From contig CM060202.1 in NCBI GenBank assembly GCA_030562195.1, positions 29,622,317-29,686,316 on the forward strand: DNA of 64,000 bases, given 5' to 3'. The notes under the pieces were generated by a model that searched no databases, was not told the DNA's origin, and saw nothing but the letters and a program-made list of their open reading frames with translations. Below are positions 1 through 16,100 of this stretch, piece after piece; position 1 is the first letter of the stretch, and every line of letters starts with the position of its first letter. Position numbers and translations under genes: made by a program. Source of the DNA: Nipponacmea schrenckii. Lineage: Eukaryota; Mollusca; Gastropoda; Lottiidae.

Positions 1-550
1 AAAATAAGAAACTTCAGGTCGATGCATCATCTCGATAGACTTAAAAGTACAATCTGATCGACTTAGAAAAAAAGGTTCCCGTTTAAATTGACTGAAATAT
101 TGAAGAGCCAATTTGGATTTAAGGCTGTTTGACAAAATGATGTCCTTCAAAGTCGTATTCGTGAATGCACTGAAAACTCATAGATATCAGAGGTGTAAAA
201 GATGAGATGTCAAGCCATTATGAGCTACGTCCTATAAATGATTGCTATAGTCATTTTTCTTGTATCGTGAAATGGGGTAATTTGATTGGATTGTACACCA
301 ACCAATACAGCCAATCAGACCCCTAGGCAGAAAGACTGTAAACACCATGGCGTATTGTTTACAGACTTAGTTGTATTCGCTGACCCACGATCCATTCAAA
401 TCACTCCATTGTCATCAAGAAAATAGTGAAATGGAGGACGAATGAAAACCCCTTTTCCCTAAGAAAAAATACTATTAAAGTGGAAAATGTTTAAGTTTGA
501 AGGGAACAGAAATAAATACAAGTATCTAAGGAAACGTTCAAATTACCAAC

Positions 551-1565
551 CTGTGACCCATCGATATTCTCCTTCTTTCACTGTATCGGTCAATCCCAGC
601 CAGACGCTACCATGGAAATTATAGGAGCTTAAAGCACCGACTACAAAATCCTCTTTAAACGGGTCTTTAACTGTGAGCAGCTGTCCTCCTGTATTGCGAC
701 AATAGTCACTGGCTTGAGTATGATGGTTCTTGTCATTGATTTTAAACTGTAGACACAGGTTTTGATATATCTTCAGGTATTCATTTCTCTCGAGGTTAAT
801 TGGGCAGCGAGTTAGGTCGCTGGTCCCACCTGAAATAGCGTTATTCGAGGAAATTAGCGTCCGGTGATATTATTGTTTCTATTCTTGTTATGTGTCAATC
901 GCTTAAAAACTAGTTTTTGAATCAAAATGAATCATTTCATGAATGATTCGCTAAAACATGTGCCTCCCGATACCAGATTTCAGTGTTCATATTATTGACG
1001 TTAACCACTATCTAATAGAACCGTATCTGAAACTATCACATCGTTCTTACGTCATAGAAATAACAGACCCGAACATAATTAAATTACAACGACCGACTAA
1101 ATCAGTAGAATGAAAAAGGTCAAGATATTTTCTGGTATAGAAAAGAAGTTCCGTGAAGTCTCACCTTTAAAATGTCTTCTAGCTATCCTCGTGTACTGAT
1201 CTGTGTCGGACGCGTTCTAGATAGTACCTAGTCTGATTTGATCCCTACCTTTAGAATAGATTGCACAAATTCTTAATTTTATTATCCTTACCCCACAATA
1301 TTCGATCTATCTCCGAAATGAAATGAAGTGAATGGAATATAACGTCCTTCTCTTCAGCACCTAATGGGCTAATAAAGACAGGCAACGCCATACAGTGTGC
1401 ATTGAGGGAAATTTTGCCTGGACAGTGCCATAAGCTACTTATTTGTAGCTCACGGGGCCGACTAGACGATGTATCAACTCTACGGAATTATTCTCTGTGA
1501 AGCTTACCGTATGTTTGGCCCACTAGACACAATCCAATAAACACCAGAATAAAACTCGACCCCAT
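551..1565 (-). CDS. Secreted C-type lectin domain protein, 5' part
   Basis: Two minus-strand exons can be read. Exon 1 (1565-1508) starts at an ATG and encodes a signal peptide beginning MGSSFILVFIGLCLVGQ, ending in phase 1 at a GTAAG donor. Exon 2 (829-551) follows a TTTCAG acceptor in matching phase and encodes the first half of a C-type lectin-like fold: a Cys in LTRCP, then CLQF, DYCRNTGGQLLTVKDP, and the family-typical WLGLTD...EGEYRWVTG core. It ends in phase 1 at a GT donor. The second half of the domain (the WND/calcium loop and last cysteines) was not found in bases 1-550 and probably lies outside the window. Such proteins are secreted and bind glycans, often as mollusc immune or mucus lectins; the ligand cannot be inferred here. 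An unseen exon between the two is possible, though the phases join directly. Confidence 0.82.
1319..1445 (-). repeat. SINE family A fragment
   Basis: This stretch resembles the 3' part of the tRNA-like SINE seen more completely at 10.5 kb and 17.7 kb. Shared words are CACCTAATGGGCTAAT, GCCATACAGTGTGCA and a GACAGTGCCATAAGC tail. It lies in intron 1 of the lectin gene. Confidence 0.55.
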
Positions 1566-3874
<2,309 letters not shown>

Positions 3875-4129
3875 GAGGTGTATAAGACCTATTAGAAGAG
3901 CGAGAGTGTCTTATGTGCCTAATTTGAGATGTTAAGACAATTCGTATTGATGAACTTTGACCTATCACTTCATTAAAATATATTGAAATATCACCATATT
4001 GCAGTTACTATACCATGTTAAGAAGTCACTTTATATTTGAAGCAGATGTTTTTTCTCTCCTTTAAAGGCTGTTGTATTTTTTTATACAAATATTTTGGTT
4101 GTTTTTTAAATATTTTAAATTTTTAGATA

Positions 4130-4135
4130 AATAAA
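4130..4135 (+). terminator. Polyadenylation signal, TMEM218
   Basis: Canonical AATAAA about 255 bases after the TMEM218 stop codon, in a T-rich stretch. Confidence 0.5.
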
Positions 4136-4407
4136 AACAACATTTTGTTTGAATATGAGGGGCAATCCAAAAGTTTTGAGACAAAGTATGAAAACAACAG
4201 TTTTTTGGACAAATAACACCCAGGCTGTATACCTGAAGCAACCTCAGTTATGGATTGAACAAATTCTTCTCAAGACATCTTACTGTAAATTCTTGTCCAA
4301 ATATTGCCATTCGAAATAGAAATAATTCCATATTGATGAAAAAGCTCTGATGTGAGATGTTTTCTGCAAAGGTGGCTTTGTATGTCTAAATATAGCCAGG
4401 TTTTAGA

Positions 4408-4755
4408 GTGATACTGTGTCTTAGAATGGACATAAAATTATATTCTCAAAAATGGTCAATATGCGTATATATTCATCTGTAAACTTACCTGGTATCATAA
4501 AGTAACAGAATACCTGTAAAATTTGGAAAATACACAAAACTGAGTAATTGTTGAATTTTATTATTAAGTATTAATTTATTAAGTGTTTTTCAATAATCAC
4601 TATCATTTTTATGGATAATTTCATGGGTTTTTTATTTATCAGATTATATAAGGATTCTATTATGTTATTTTTGGCAACAGGTTTATCTACTGATGAATAT
4701 GTCACAGTGTCAACAGTGATCTCAAATATCATTGCCTTTGTTAAATAGTCCATGT
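4408..4755. mobile_element. TIR MITE family 1 copy
   Basis: It begins GTGATACTGTGTCTTAGAAT, followed by an internal palindrome around TTATTAAGTATTAATTTATTAAG and the diverged right half. It is the same family as copies at 35.8, 53.0 and 63.1 kb. No ORF, so non-autonomous. Confidence 0.65.
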
Positions 4756-5882
4756 TCTTGTAAATGTATATATTTCATGTTTTTATATTTATACAATAAA
4801 ACCATCCAATATTGTGTTGGTTCCCTAAAATATAAAAACAGTCTTTAAATGGGAATATGTACTATAAATTGTACTTGGATCTATGTAAATTCTAAAATTT
4901 TTAGCTTTCTGTCTTCACAATTCAACTCTGTATTATACCTTGACTGCAATAGCTGCCTTTCCTTTATTAAGGAAGTCTTGTTATTACAGCGATTTGGTTT
5001 GATAATAGTCTGAAGGCGTTTGAACAAGAGGCCATAATTTTTATAGTCTTTCTGTTGAGGCCTATGAATGGCTGTACTCACTGCCGAATAACTCTGGTTT
5101 TGTAATAAAAGAAAGGTGTCTATTGTAAGGTAAAGGTATATGAATAGGTTTGTAATAGTGTTGAATACCAACGATTCCCCAGTAGGAAATTACAGTTAAA
5201 TACCAATCTCGTAATGGATGTTGTCCTATTTACCATTGGAAACTACGTTATATTAGGAGGAGTTAAGTTAGCCTGTTTCTTCCATTCAGTGAGATGTTAA
5301 GGACGTGTAACTCCAATCATTTCATTTTTTTTACATTTTCTTCCATATCAGGGATGAAGGTCTGTGTCAGTGACAGCCAAATAGGACAAAAAACCAAGAC
5401 TATGTGCTTCAGGCTATGTACGATATAGATCAATTGACAGTTTATAATAGATTTTAAGAAAGGAATTCCCCGATTGCACACGGCAAAATTAGCCAATAAT
5501 AACCCCATTTCATTATCGCGAGGTAAAGCTGCCAGACTGAATTAAGAGATATACCATGCGAGATTATAGAACTGGATGTTTTACAGGTTGTTAAGAATTC
5601 GGTCTCCGTACGTAGGCCTATTACACAAGGTGTGGATAATACTATTTCAAATATTATTAATAGTTCTACAACACAACAGACACGCAAATAAATCCTCATC
5701 CGATATAAATTAGTTACAAAAAATAGAGCTAAATTCGACTTGCGAATTCGTGGACTTGGTTATGGAGGCACGTTTAAGTTAGTGGCAGTAATAGAGCAAC
5801 ATTCGTCTTGCGAATTCGTAGACTTTGGTTATGGAGGCACGTTTAATCTAACATTAATTTGAGAAAGTATAATTTGAGATGA
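4756..5882. other. Intergenic, TMEM218 to alpha-tubulin
   Basis: No supportable gene. Two imperfect direct copies of about 45 bases (about 5736-5780 and 5803-5846) share the words CTTGCGAATTCGT and GGTTATGGAGGCACGTTTAA. Short ORFs here have no recognisable domain and no splice context. Confidence 0.4.
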
Positions 5883-5888
5883 TTTATT
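5883..5888 (-). terminator. Polyadenylation signal, alpha-tubulin
   Basis: AATAAA read on the minus strand, 28 bases after the alpha-tubulin stop. Confidence 0.6.
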
Positions 5889-5915
5889 CAAAAGATAATT
5901 TGATTAAGTTAGGGT

Positions 5916-7726
<1,811 letters not shown>

Positions 7727-7945
7727 ATTGAAGGTTTATAAAAGTTGAAATAAACGAAGTTAAAACTGACGACGGTTGAGAGACGGAAACCTTGCAGGAA
7801 GAGTTGAAGCTATCCAAGGCAAGATGTTACCACTGAATGTAGCGTTGGTGAATTTAACTTGTAATTTATACCTGAAACAAGAGATCTGTTGTTTGTTGTT
7901 AGAGACTGTAGGTTAGTTACTCGAGTGTGGGCTACGGGGAGGAGA

Positions 7946-7952
7946 TTATATA
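7946..7952 (-). promoter_or_regulatory. Probable TATA box, alpha-tubulin
   Basis: TATATAA in a CCTATATAATC context on the minus strand, about 220 bases upstream of the alpha-tubulin ATG. A start about 30 bases downstream (near 7918) would give a leader without upstream ATGs. Inferred from motif and distance only. Confidence 0.45.
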
Positions 7953-8402
7953 GGGGATATCAAGATTATACTATAACTATGGAGGGGTGGGGCTATTAAT
8001 CCAGTAAACAGTACTTAATATCAGGTTACCAGGTTTATCATATAAAGATTATAAGGTCACTGTGATATTATAAATTTATAACCGGATATCGGATTCAAAT
8101 CCCACTAATAGGATTAATGATTACTTTGTACATAATGCTTAATTGCTGAAAAGATATTTCAGTTGCTGAATCACAAATGCTAGTTTCTAATAAAATCCCA
8201 CTGATCGAACTAATTATTACTTTGTTCATAACTTTTAAGTATAATAATTTATCGTAATGTTTTCTATGACACATTCAACAAAGAAGCTTTCTTACAAAAA
8301 ATAAATAAATTCTATTTTCCGAACATGGCATCCTCATAATGTTTTTACCTTCACATTGACTTGACTTTAATCAGATTAACCCTAATATCGATTGGACTGA
8401 GT

Positions 8403-8488
8403 GGATTATCCAACTGAGTCATATTGGATTATCGAATTAGATTAAAGTGGATTATCGAATAAAATCACATTGTTGACGTTCGATTATC
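8403..8488. promoter_or_regulatory. Cluster of GATTATC / GATAATCC motifs
   Basis: GGATTATC occurs at about 8403, 8427 and 8450 and CGATTATC at about 8481, with GATTA variants between. Read in reverse this is GATAATCC, combining a GATA-type core (GATAA) with a K50 homeodomain core (TAATCC, as bound by Otx/Pitx). It lies about 35-120 bases upstream of the beta-tubulin TATA box. The function is inferred. Confidence 0.4.
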
Positions 8489-8521
8489 AAATTGTTTGCA
8501 GTAACTGGATTCCTGTTCTGA

Positions 8522-8528
8522 TATAAAA
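8522..8528 (+). promoter_or_regulatory. Probable TATA box, beta-tubulin
   Basis: TATAAAA 82 bases before the beta-tubulin ATG, implying a 5' leader of about 55-60 bases, which has no upstream ATG. Confidence 0.6.
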
Positions 8529-8609
8529 CACTGACAAATCTCTACCAAATCATTCCACTTTCAACCTCACTTCACTTCTTGACTCCAGTCAGTTCTTACA
8601 ACCATCAAC

Positions 8610-10316
<1,707 letters not shown>

Positions 10317-10504
10317 ACAAAACGCCTTATTTATATTATTCATTAAAATTATTATTTAAAAATTGTTTCTTGATATTTTCTCAGTGAATGGAGTTCCACG
10401 CTCTTTCAACACACAAATCGGAATATAAATTTCAATCACTACTGCTTATTGTTTTAGATATGGAACACATTAGGCCTGACATCGTCCTGAAGACTTTTGT
10501 TTAG

Positions 10505-10805
10505 GGAACCAAAGTGGCTTAGTGAGTTAGATGTGTGCTCACTTACCTGAGGGTCCAGGGTTCTGAGATGAATTTCAGGTTCTTCAGCCAGTGGATGCAG
10601 GTCGGAGGGGCTGACATGGAAAAAGAGTATTCCTTTGGATGGGACAGTAAACCGAGGCCCCGTGTGCCACAGGCTGTGCACTTAAAGATCCATCTCTCAA
10701 CAGTTGGAAATCGGAAAGAGAGTAGGCTAATGACGCTGTCCAAGCATTGCACTGTGCATGGGATTGTCCGTCTTCATTAGCCAATTTGGTGATGAAGAGT
10801 AGGTT
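10505..10805 (+). mobile_element. SINE family A, near full length
   Basis: It starts with a tRNA-like head: box A-like GTGGCTTAGTGAGTTAGATG and box B-like GGGTCCAGGGTTCTGA. A body follows with GGGGCTGACATGGAAAAAG and a tail with GCATTGCACTGTGCATGGG and CTTCATTAGCC. The same order occurs inverted at 17.7 kb. ORFs across it are spurious. Confidence 0.7.
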
Positions 10806-10974
10806 GTGAAGCTCCATTCTATTCGAAGGACTTTTAAAGATCTATTAAATATGTTGACCAAAATATGTTTAGTTCCTTTATTAAACCATAATATATCATT
10901 ATATTTCATTTAAATAGAAGATAGCTTGCCAGGCAAGGTAACATACGCCCACTGGCAGCATTGAATTTGAAAAA

Positions 10975-12180
10975 TAAATAGAGCAATAACTCAAAAAACA
11001 TTCACTGAATTAATATTGAAGTTAAGGGCAAAAACTCAAAAACAATTCATGGAAAATTGTCAAATTAAAACTTGACCACCATCTTATCTATTTCAATACT
11101 CATACCAAGTTTCATCAAATCTATTAAAAAATTGTACCTTATTTTGTACCCAAAAATATTTTTGACGCAATTTTACTAAGTCAATGGCAATAACCCAAAA
11201 ACCATTTGTTAAAAAAAGTCAGAAATTCAAACTTGACTAATGTCTTATCAATTCTGATGAATACACCAAGTTCCATCAAAATCCTTTGCAACCACAATAG
11301 AATTTTGACGCAATTTTACTAAGTCAAGGGCAATAACTTAAAACAATTCATTGAAAAACTGTCAAATTCAAACTTGACTGAGGCCTAATCAATTCCAATG
11401 CTCACAACCAAGTTTCATCAACATCCTCAGAAAATTGGAGGATTTATTGCATCAAAACTAAAATTTTGACAAGATTTTTCTAAGTCAAGGGCAATAACTC
11501 AAAAACTGTTCATGCGATAATTTCCATTTTCGAACTTGTTTCATTAAGATCGGATAAAAACTGTAGCTTCTATTGTGGATACAACCCGAATTTGTCGCGT
11601 TTTTACTAAGTCAAGGGCAATAACTCAAAAACCGTTCATGCGATAATTTCCATTTTCGAACTTGACCGAGATATCCTTAATATATACATGTATACCAAGT
11701 TTCATTAAGATCGGATAAAAACTGTAGCCTCTATTGTGGATACAACCCAAATTTGACACGTTTTTACCAAGTCAAGGGCAATAACTCAAAAACCGCTCAT
11801 GCAATTATTTCTATTTTCGAACTTGACCGAGATATCATCAATATATACATGTATACCAATTTCATTAAGATCGGATAAAAACTGTAGCCTCTATTGTGGA
11901 TACAACCCAAATTTGACGCGTTTTTACTAAGTCAAGGGCGATAACTCAAAAACCGCTCATGCGATTATTTCTATTTTCTAACTTGACCGAGATATCATCA
12001 ATATATACATGTATACCAAGTTTCATTAAGATCGGATAAAAACTGTAGCCTCTATCGTGGATACAACAAATGTGGACGGACGGACGGACGGACGGCCCGG
12101 ACGGACGGACGGACGGACGGACGGACGGACGGACGGACGGACGGACGGACGGACAGGGGCGACGGCAATATACGTCCACA
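10975..12180 (+). repeat. Tandem-unit composite repeat ending in (ACGG)n
   Basis: About six diverged units of 150-190 bases share AAGTCAAGGGCAATAACTC, CAAGTTTCAT(C/T)AA and GATCGGATAAAAACTGTAG. The last units, from about 11500, are close to identical. The array runs straight into a GGAC/ACGG microsatellite (12073-12154) and a short unique end, GACGGCAATATACGTCC. Elements with this layout are common in bivalve and gastropod genomes. The long ORFs in the (ACGG)n part are low-complexity artefacts. Confidence 0.7.
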
Positions 12181-12960
12181 TTTCCATATGGGCGTATAAA
12201 AACTATAAACATCCATATCACAAGATAGCATTATCATTTTCATTACATTATAAGTCTCAAATCATTTTGGTTTTTTCAAATTCCCTTTCATGAAAACTGA
12301 GTAGATTTAGTAGTATATAATTATAGATAAATTTACAAGATAGTTACAAGAAATTATAGATAATTCAATATTTCATACAGAAAGAAAATTATTTGGCACT
12401 TGAATGGCAGTCAGAAAAATATACCTTGCTAGCAACAGTAGACCACACCCGTTATACAATGAAAACAACCAATATAGAGTTTTATCCACGATAAATCAGA
12501 AATAAATACTGGCAAAATCCATGAAGGGTTCTGTGGAATAAATGTTAGCCATGGGTTGTAAAATCATGTGTAAATACATGTATGTTGACTTGAATAAGTC
12601 ATCTTTCCTCATTAATCCAGTTGACCCAGCTGTAAATGTGAACGAATAATCCAGGAAAAATCAATGGCAAGAGGTTTGGTCAGGGACTAGCTGGTGTTCT
12701 TTGATTATTCGAATTAAAATGAATCCTGTGTCAACTGGAATAACAAGGAGAGATGACTTAATAAAGATCACTAGATATTTGGCTTCACATGCTGACCGCA
12801 ATTTTAACCCACTGCCACCATAATTTCAGTGTATCCAATGAAATGGACAAGTGATGTCAGCTGATTAGATTTCCTGTTAAATTCTTTTCGTGGATTCCCT
12901 TAGTTACGATTTGACAAAATATGATGAAAACTTTAAATATAAGATAAATGAAGACTGTTT
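12181..12960. other. Downstream flank of AMDHD2 with SINE family B fragment
   Basis: No gene is supported. Bases 12583-12700 match SINE family B (TTGAATAAGTCATCTTTCCTC, CCAGCTGTAAATG, GATCAATGGCAAGAGGTTTG). An AATAAA on the minus strand (12963-12958) could end AMDHD2 transcripts. Confidence 0.45.
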
Positions 12961-12961
12961 A

Positions 12962-13155
12962 TTGAGTTAACTCCCCTTGAAATAAATTCAGTCACCAGCA
13001 TCACATCATAAAGAATTAACTCCCCTTGGAGATCTCTGACACATCACATTAATATAGTTAACTCCCCTTGGAGATCGCCAATACCACATCATATTAATAG
13101 AGTTAGCTCCCTTTGGAGATCACGGAAACCACATCACCTGATTTCTGCCAAACCA
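12962..13155. repeat. Tandem repeat including the AMDHD2 stop codon
   Basis: About 3.5 units of roughly 57 bases. Each carries TTAACTCCCCTTGGAGATC or a close variant and a CACATCA-type segment. The unit nearest the gene is the coding end itself (residues about [12 protein letters not shown] and the TAA). The others lie in the 3' untranslated region. Confidence 0.7.
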
Positions 13156-16100
13156 GTTCACCTGCTATAAAGGTCGCTTTAACGTGGAGATCCTCAGATA
13201 ATAAAATAAAGTCAGCGTCACTACCGAAATCTAACGTTCCTTTTCGGTCTGATATTTTTAAAACTTGAGCTGGATGAAGAGAGGCAGCTTCTAAAGCTTG
13301 TACATTTCCACATTCTGAAAGGAAAATGGTGGTAATTTAATCCAACTGGAAAATAGAAAGATCTATATAAGATATAAGTTGGCTATCAAGAATGGAAAAA
13401 AAGGTGTGTAACCTTCGATGATGGGTCAACCATCTCAAACTGGAATCGTCAAACTTTTTTTTCCAGTCCCATGAAGACTGTATAAGCTAAGCATGGTTAA
13501 GAGATCTGAAAATTTTTTGATTTTTTGTCTATCAGTAGTAACATGCTAAGTGGTAGTTCCTTCTTAAAACCACTGATCTTTCTATTATAATTTAAAAACA
13601 AGTCAGCAATAATAAACAGACAAATTTGTAGGTTGTGATATAAGTATTGCTGTAATAAAAATTCAAAGTATCTGTATCCTGCTTTTTAAGATTTACATAC
13701 CTGTAGATTTAGAAAAATGTCGAACACAGCTATCCATTGAGGCAATACTGAAATATAAATTTTAAGGGTTAGATGTTGCATCTGTATTACGAAGCTTGTG
13801 ATCTTTTGTAGTTAAACTTTCCATTACATCCCTCACACATATCCAATCAGATTGTGTTGTTATCAGATTGTGTTGTTATCAAATCGTGATGTTATAAAAT
13901 TGTGTTGTCATCAAATCATAATGTTATCAAATTGTGTTGTTATCAAATCGGGTTATCATTTGTGCTGTCATCAAATTGTGTTGTCATCAAATCGTGTTGT
14001 TATCAAATCATGTTGTCAACAAATCATGTTGTCAACAAATCGTGTTGTCAACAAATCGTGATGTTATCAAATTGTGCTGTCATGAAATCGTGTTGTTATC
14101 AATTAGACAATATTCATTCAAGATTTTCACGAGGTCATATATTCTTAAGAAGATATATGAGGGCAAGTCAATAAGTAAGGACCCTGAGTTTTTCGGTTCT
14201 GGGCTGATGCCACTGTTAACATTGAAAAAGAAGAGGTGGATTTCAACCAAAACTGGTTACTTACTGACTCGTCCTCGTATTATGATAATGGTTATTTAAA
14301 AATATAACAAACCTTCCACAAAGTGTATCAGTTCCAGCTAGAGTAGCCTTGTCATTCTTGATTTCTATTTGTTGAGTACCAAATTTATAACAGCCTTTTG
14401 GTAGACCTGTAGCTTGTATAGCATCTGTTACTAGTACTATACCTATAAAATAGCATCTGTTATTAGTTCTATACCTATAATATAGCATCTGTTACTAGTA
14501 CTATACCTATAATATATCATCTGTTACTAGTACTATACCTATAATATAGCATCTGTTACTAGTACTATACCTATAATATAGCATCTGTTACTAGTACTAT
14601 ACCTATAATATAACATCTGTTACTAGTACTATACCTATAATATAACATCTGTTACTAGTACTATACCTATAATATAGCATCTGTTACTAGTACTATACCT
14701 ATAATATATCATCTGTTACTAGTACTATACCTATAATATAGCATCTGTTACTAGTACTATACCTATAATATAGCATCTGTTACTAGTACTATACCTATAA
14801 TATATCATCTGTTACTAGTACTATACCTACAATATAACATCTGTTACTAGTACTATACCTATAATATAACATCTGTAACTAGTACTATACCTATAATATA
14901 TCATCTGTTACTAGTACTATACCTATAATATAGCATCTGTTACTAGTACTATACCTATAATATAGCATCTGTTACTAGTACTATACCTATAATATAGCAT
15001 CTGTTACTAGTACTGTACCTATAATATAACATCTGTAACTAGTTCTATGCCTATAATATAGCATCTGTTACTAGTACTGTACCTATAATATAACATCTGT
15101 TACTAGTACTATACCTATAATATAACATCTGTTACTAGTACTATACCTATAATATATCATCTGTTACTAGTATTGTACCTATAATATAGCATCTGTAACT
15201 AGTACTATACCTATAATATATCATCTGTTACTAGTACAATACCTATAATATAGCATCTGTAACTAGTACTATACCTATAATATAACATCTGTTACTAGTA
15301 CTATACCTATAATATAGCATCTGTAACTAGTACTATACCTATAATATATCATCTGTTACTAGTACTATGCCTATAATATAGCATCTGTTACTAGTACTAT
15401 ACCTATAATATAGCATCTGTTACTAGTAGTATACCTATAATATAGCATCTGTTACTAGTACTATACCTATAATATAGCATCTGTTACTAGTACTATACCT
15501 ATAATATATCATCTGTTACTAGTCCTATACCTATAATATAGCATCTGTTACTAGTATTATACCTATAATATAGCATCTGTAACTAGTTCTATACCTATAA
15601 TATAGCATCTGTTACTAGTACTATACCTATAATATAACATCTGTTACTAGTACTATACCTATAATATAATATCTGTTACTAGTACTATACCTATAATATA
15701 GCATCTGTTACTTGTAGTATACCAATAATATAGCATCTGTTACTAGTAACTATAATATAGCATCTGTTACTAGTAACTATAATATAACATCTGTTATGTT
15801 TCCTTAGTCATTTCTGGCTCTTTATTTTCAATTTTCCTCAGGTGCCTAAGTCCCAACCCAAGGTAAGTTTATTCCTGTAATGGCCAAATTCATTGTACTT
15901 TGTTATGTTTTGAGTTACCTGTGTACCTTTGCATTATGAAGCATGTTGTGGATAATTTTATAAGGTCTATTACTCTAATTCAAGTGTCAGAAGATGACAA
16001 CCACAAAGAATTAAAATGATATACTCACCTTTAGGGTTGACTCTCTGGGCTATACGTAGAGCGGCAGGGTGGGTGTGTATTCCGTCTGCTATCATACCAT

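Larger units (their letters stand above)
7727..8609. promoter_or_regulatory. Shared upstream region of the divergent tubulin pair
   Basis: These 883 bases separate the alpha- and beta-tubulin ATGs, which point away from each other. TATA-like boxes sit near both ends (7946-7952 minus, 8522-8528 plus). A cluster of GATTATC words lies at 8400-8490. The middle is AT-rich with no ORF. Confidence 0.6.

Noticed and set aside
4881..5171. Minus ORF of 96 codons
   Set aside because: No domain, no splice context, AT-rich composition; probably chance.
11946..12293. ORFs rich in RTDG or RPSV
   Set aside because: Translation of the (ACGG)n microsatellite on both strands.
13852..14299. Three overlapping plus ORFs
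   Set aside because: Repeat-derived from the 22-base array in AMDHD2 intron 7.
14445..15800. CRISPR array
   Set aside because: Units abut without unique spacers, the genome is eukaryotic, and the unit is a copied splice site.
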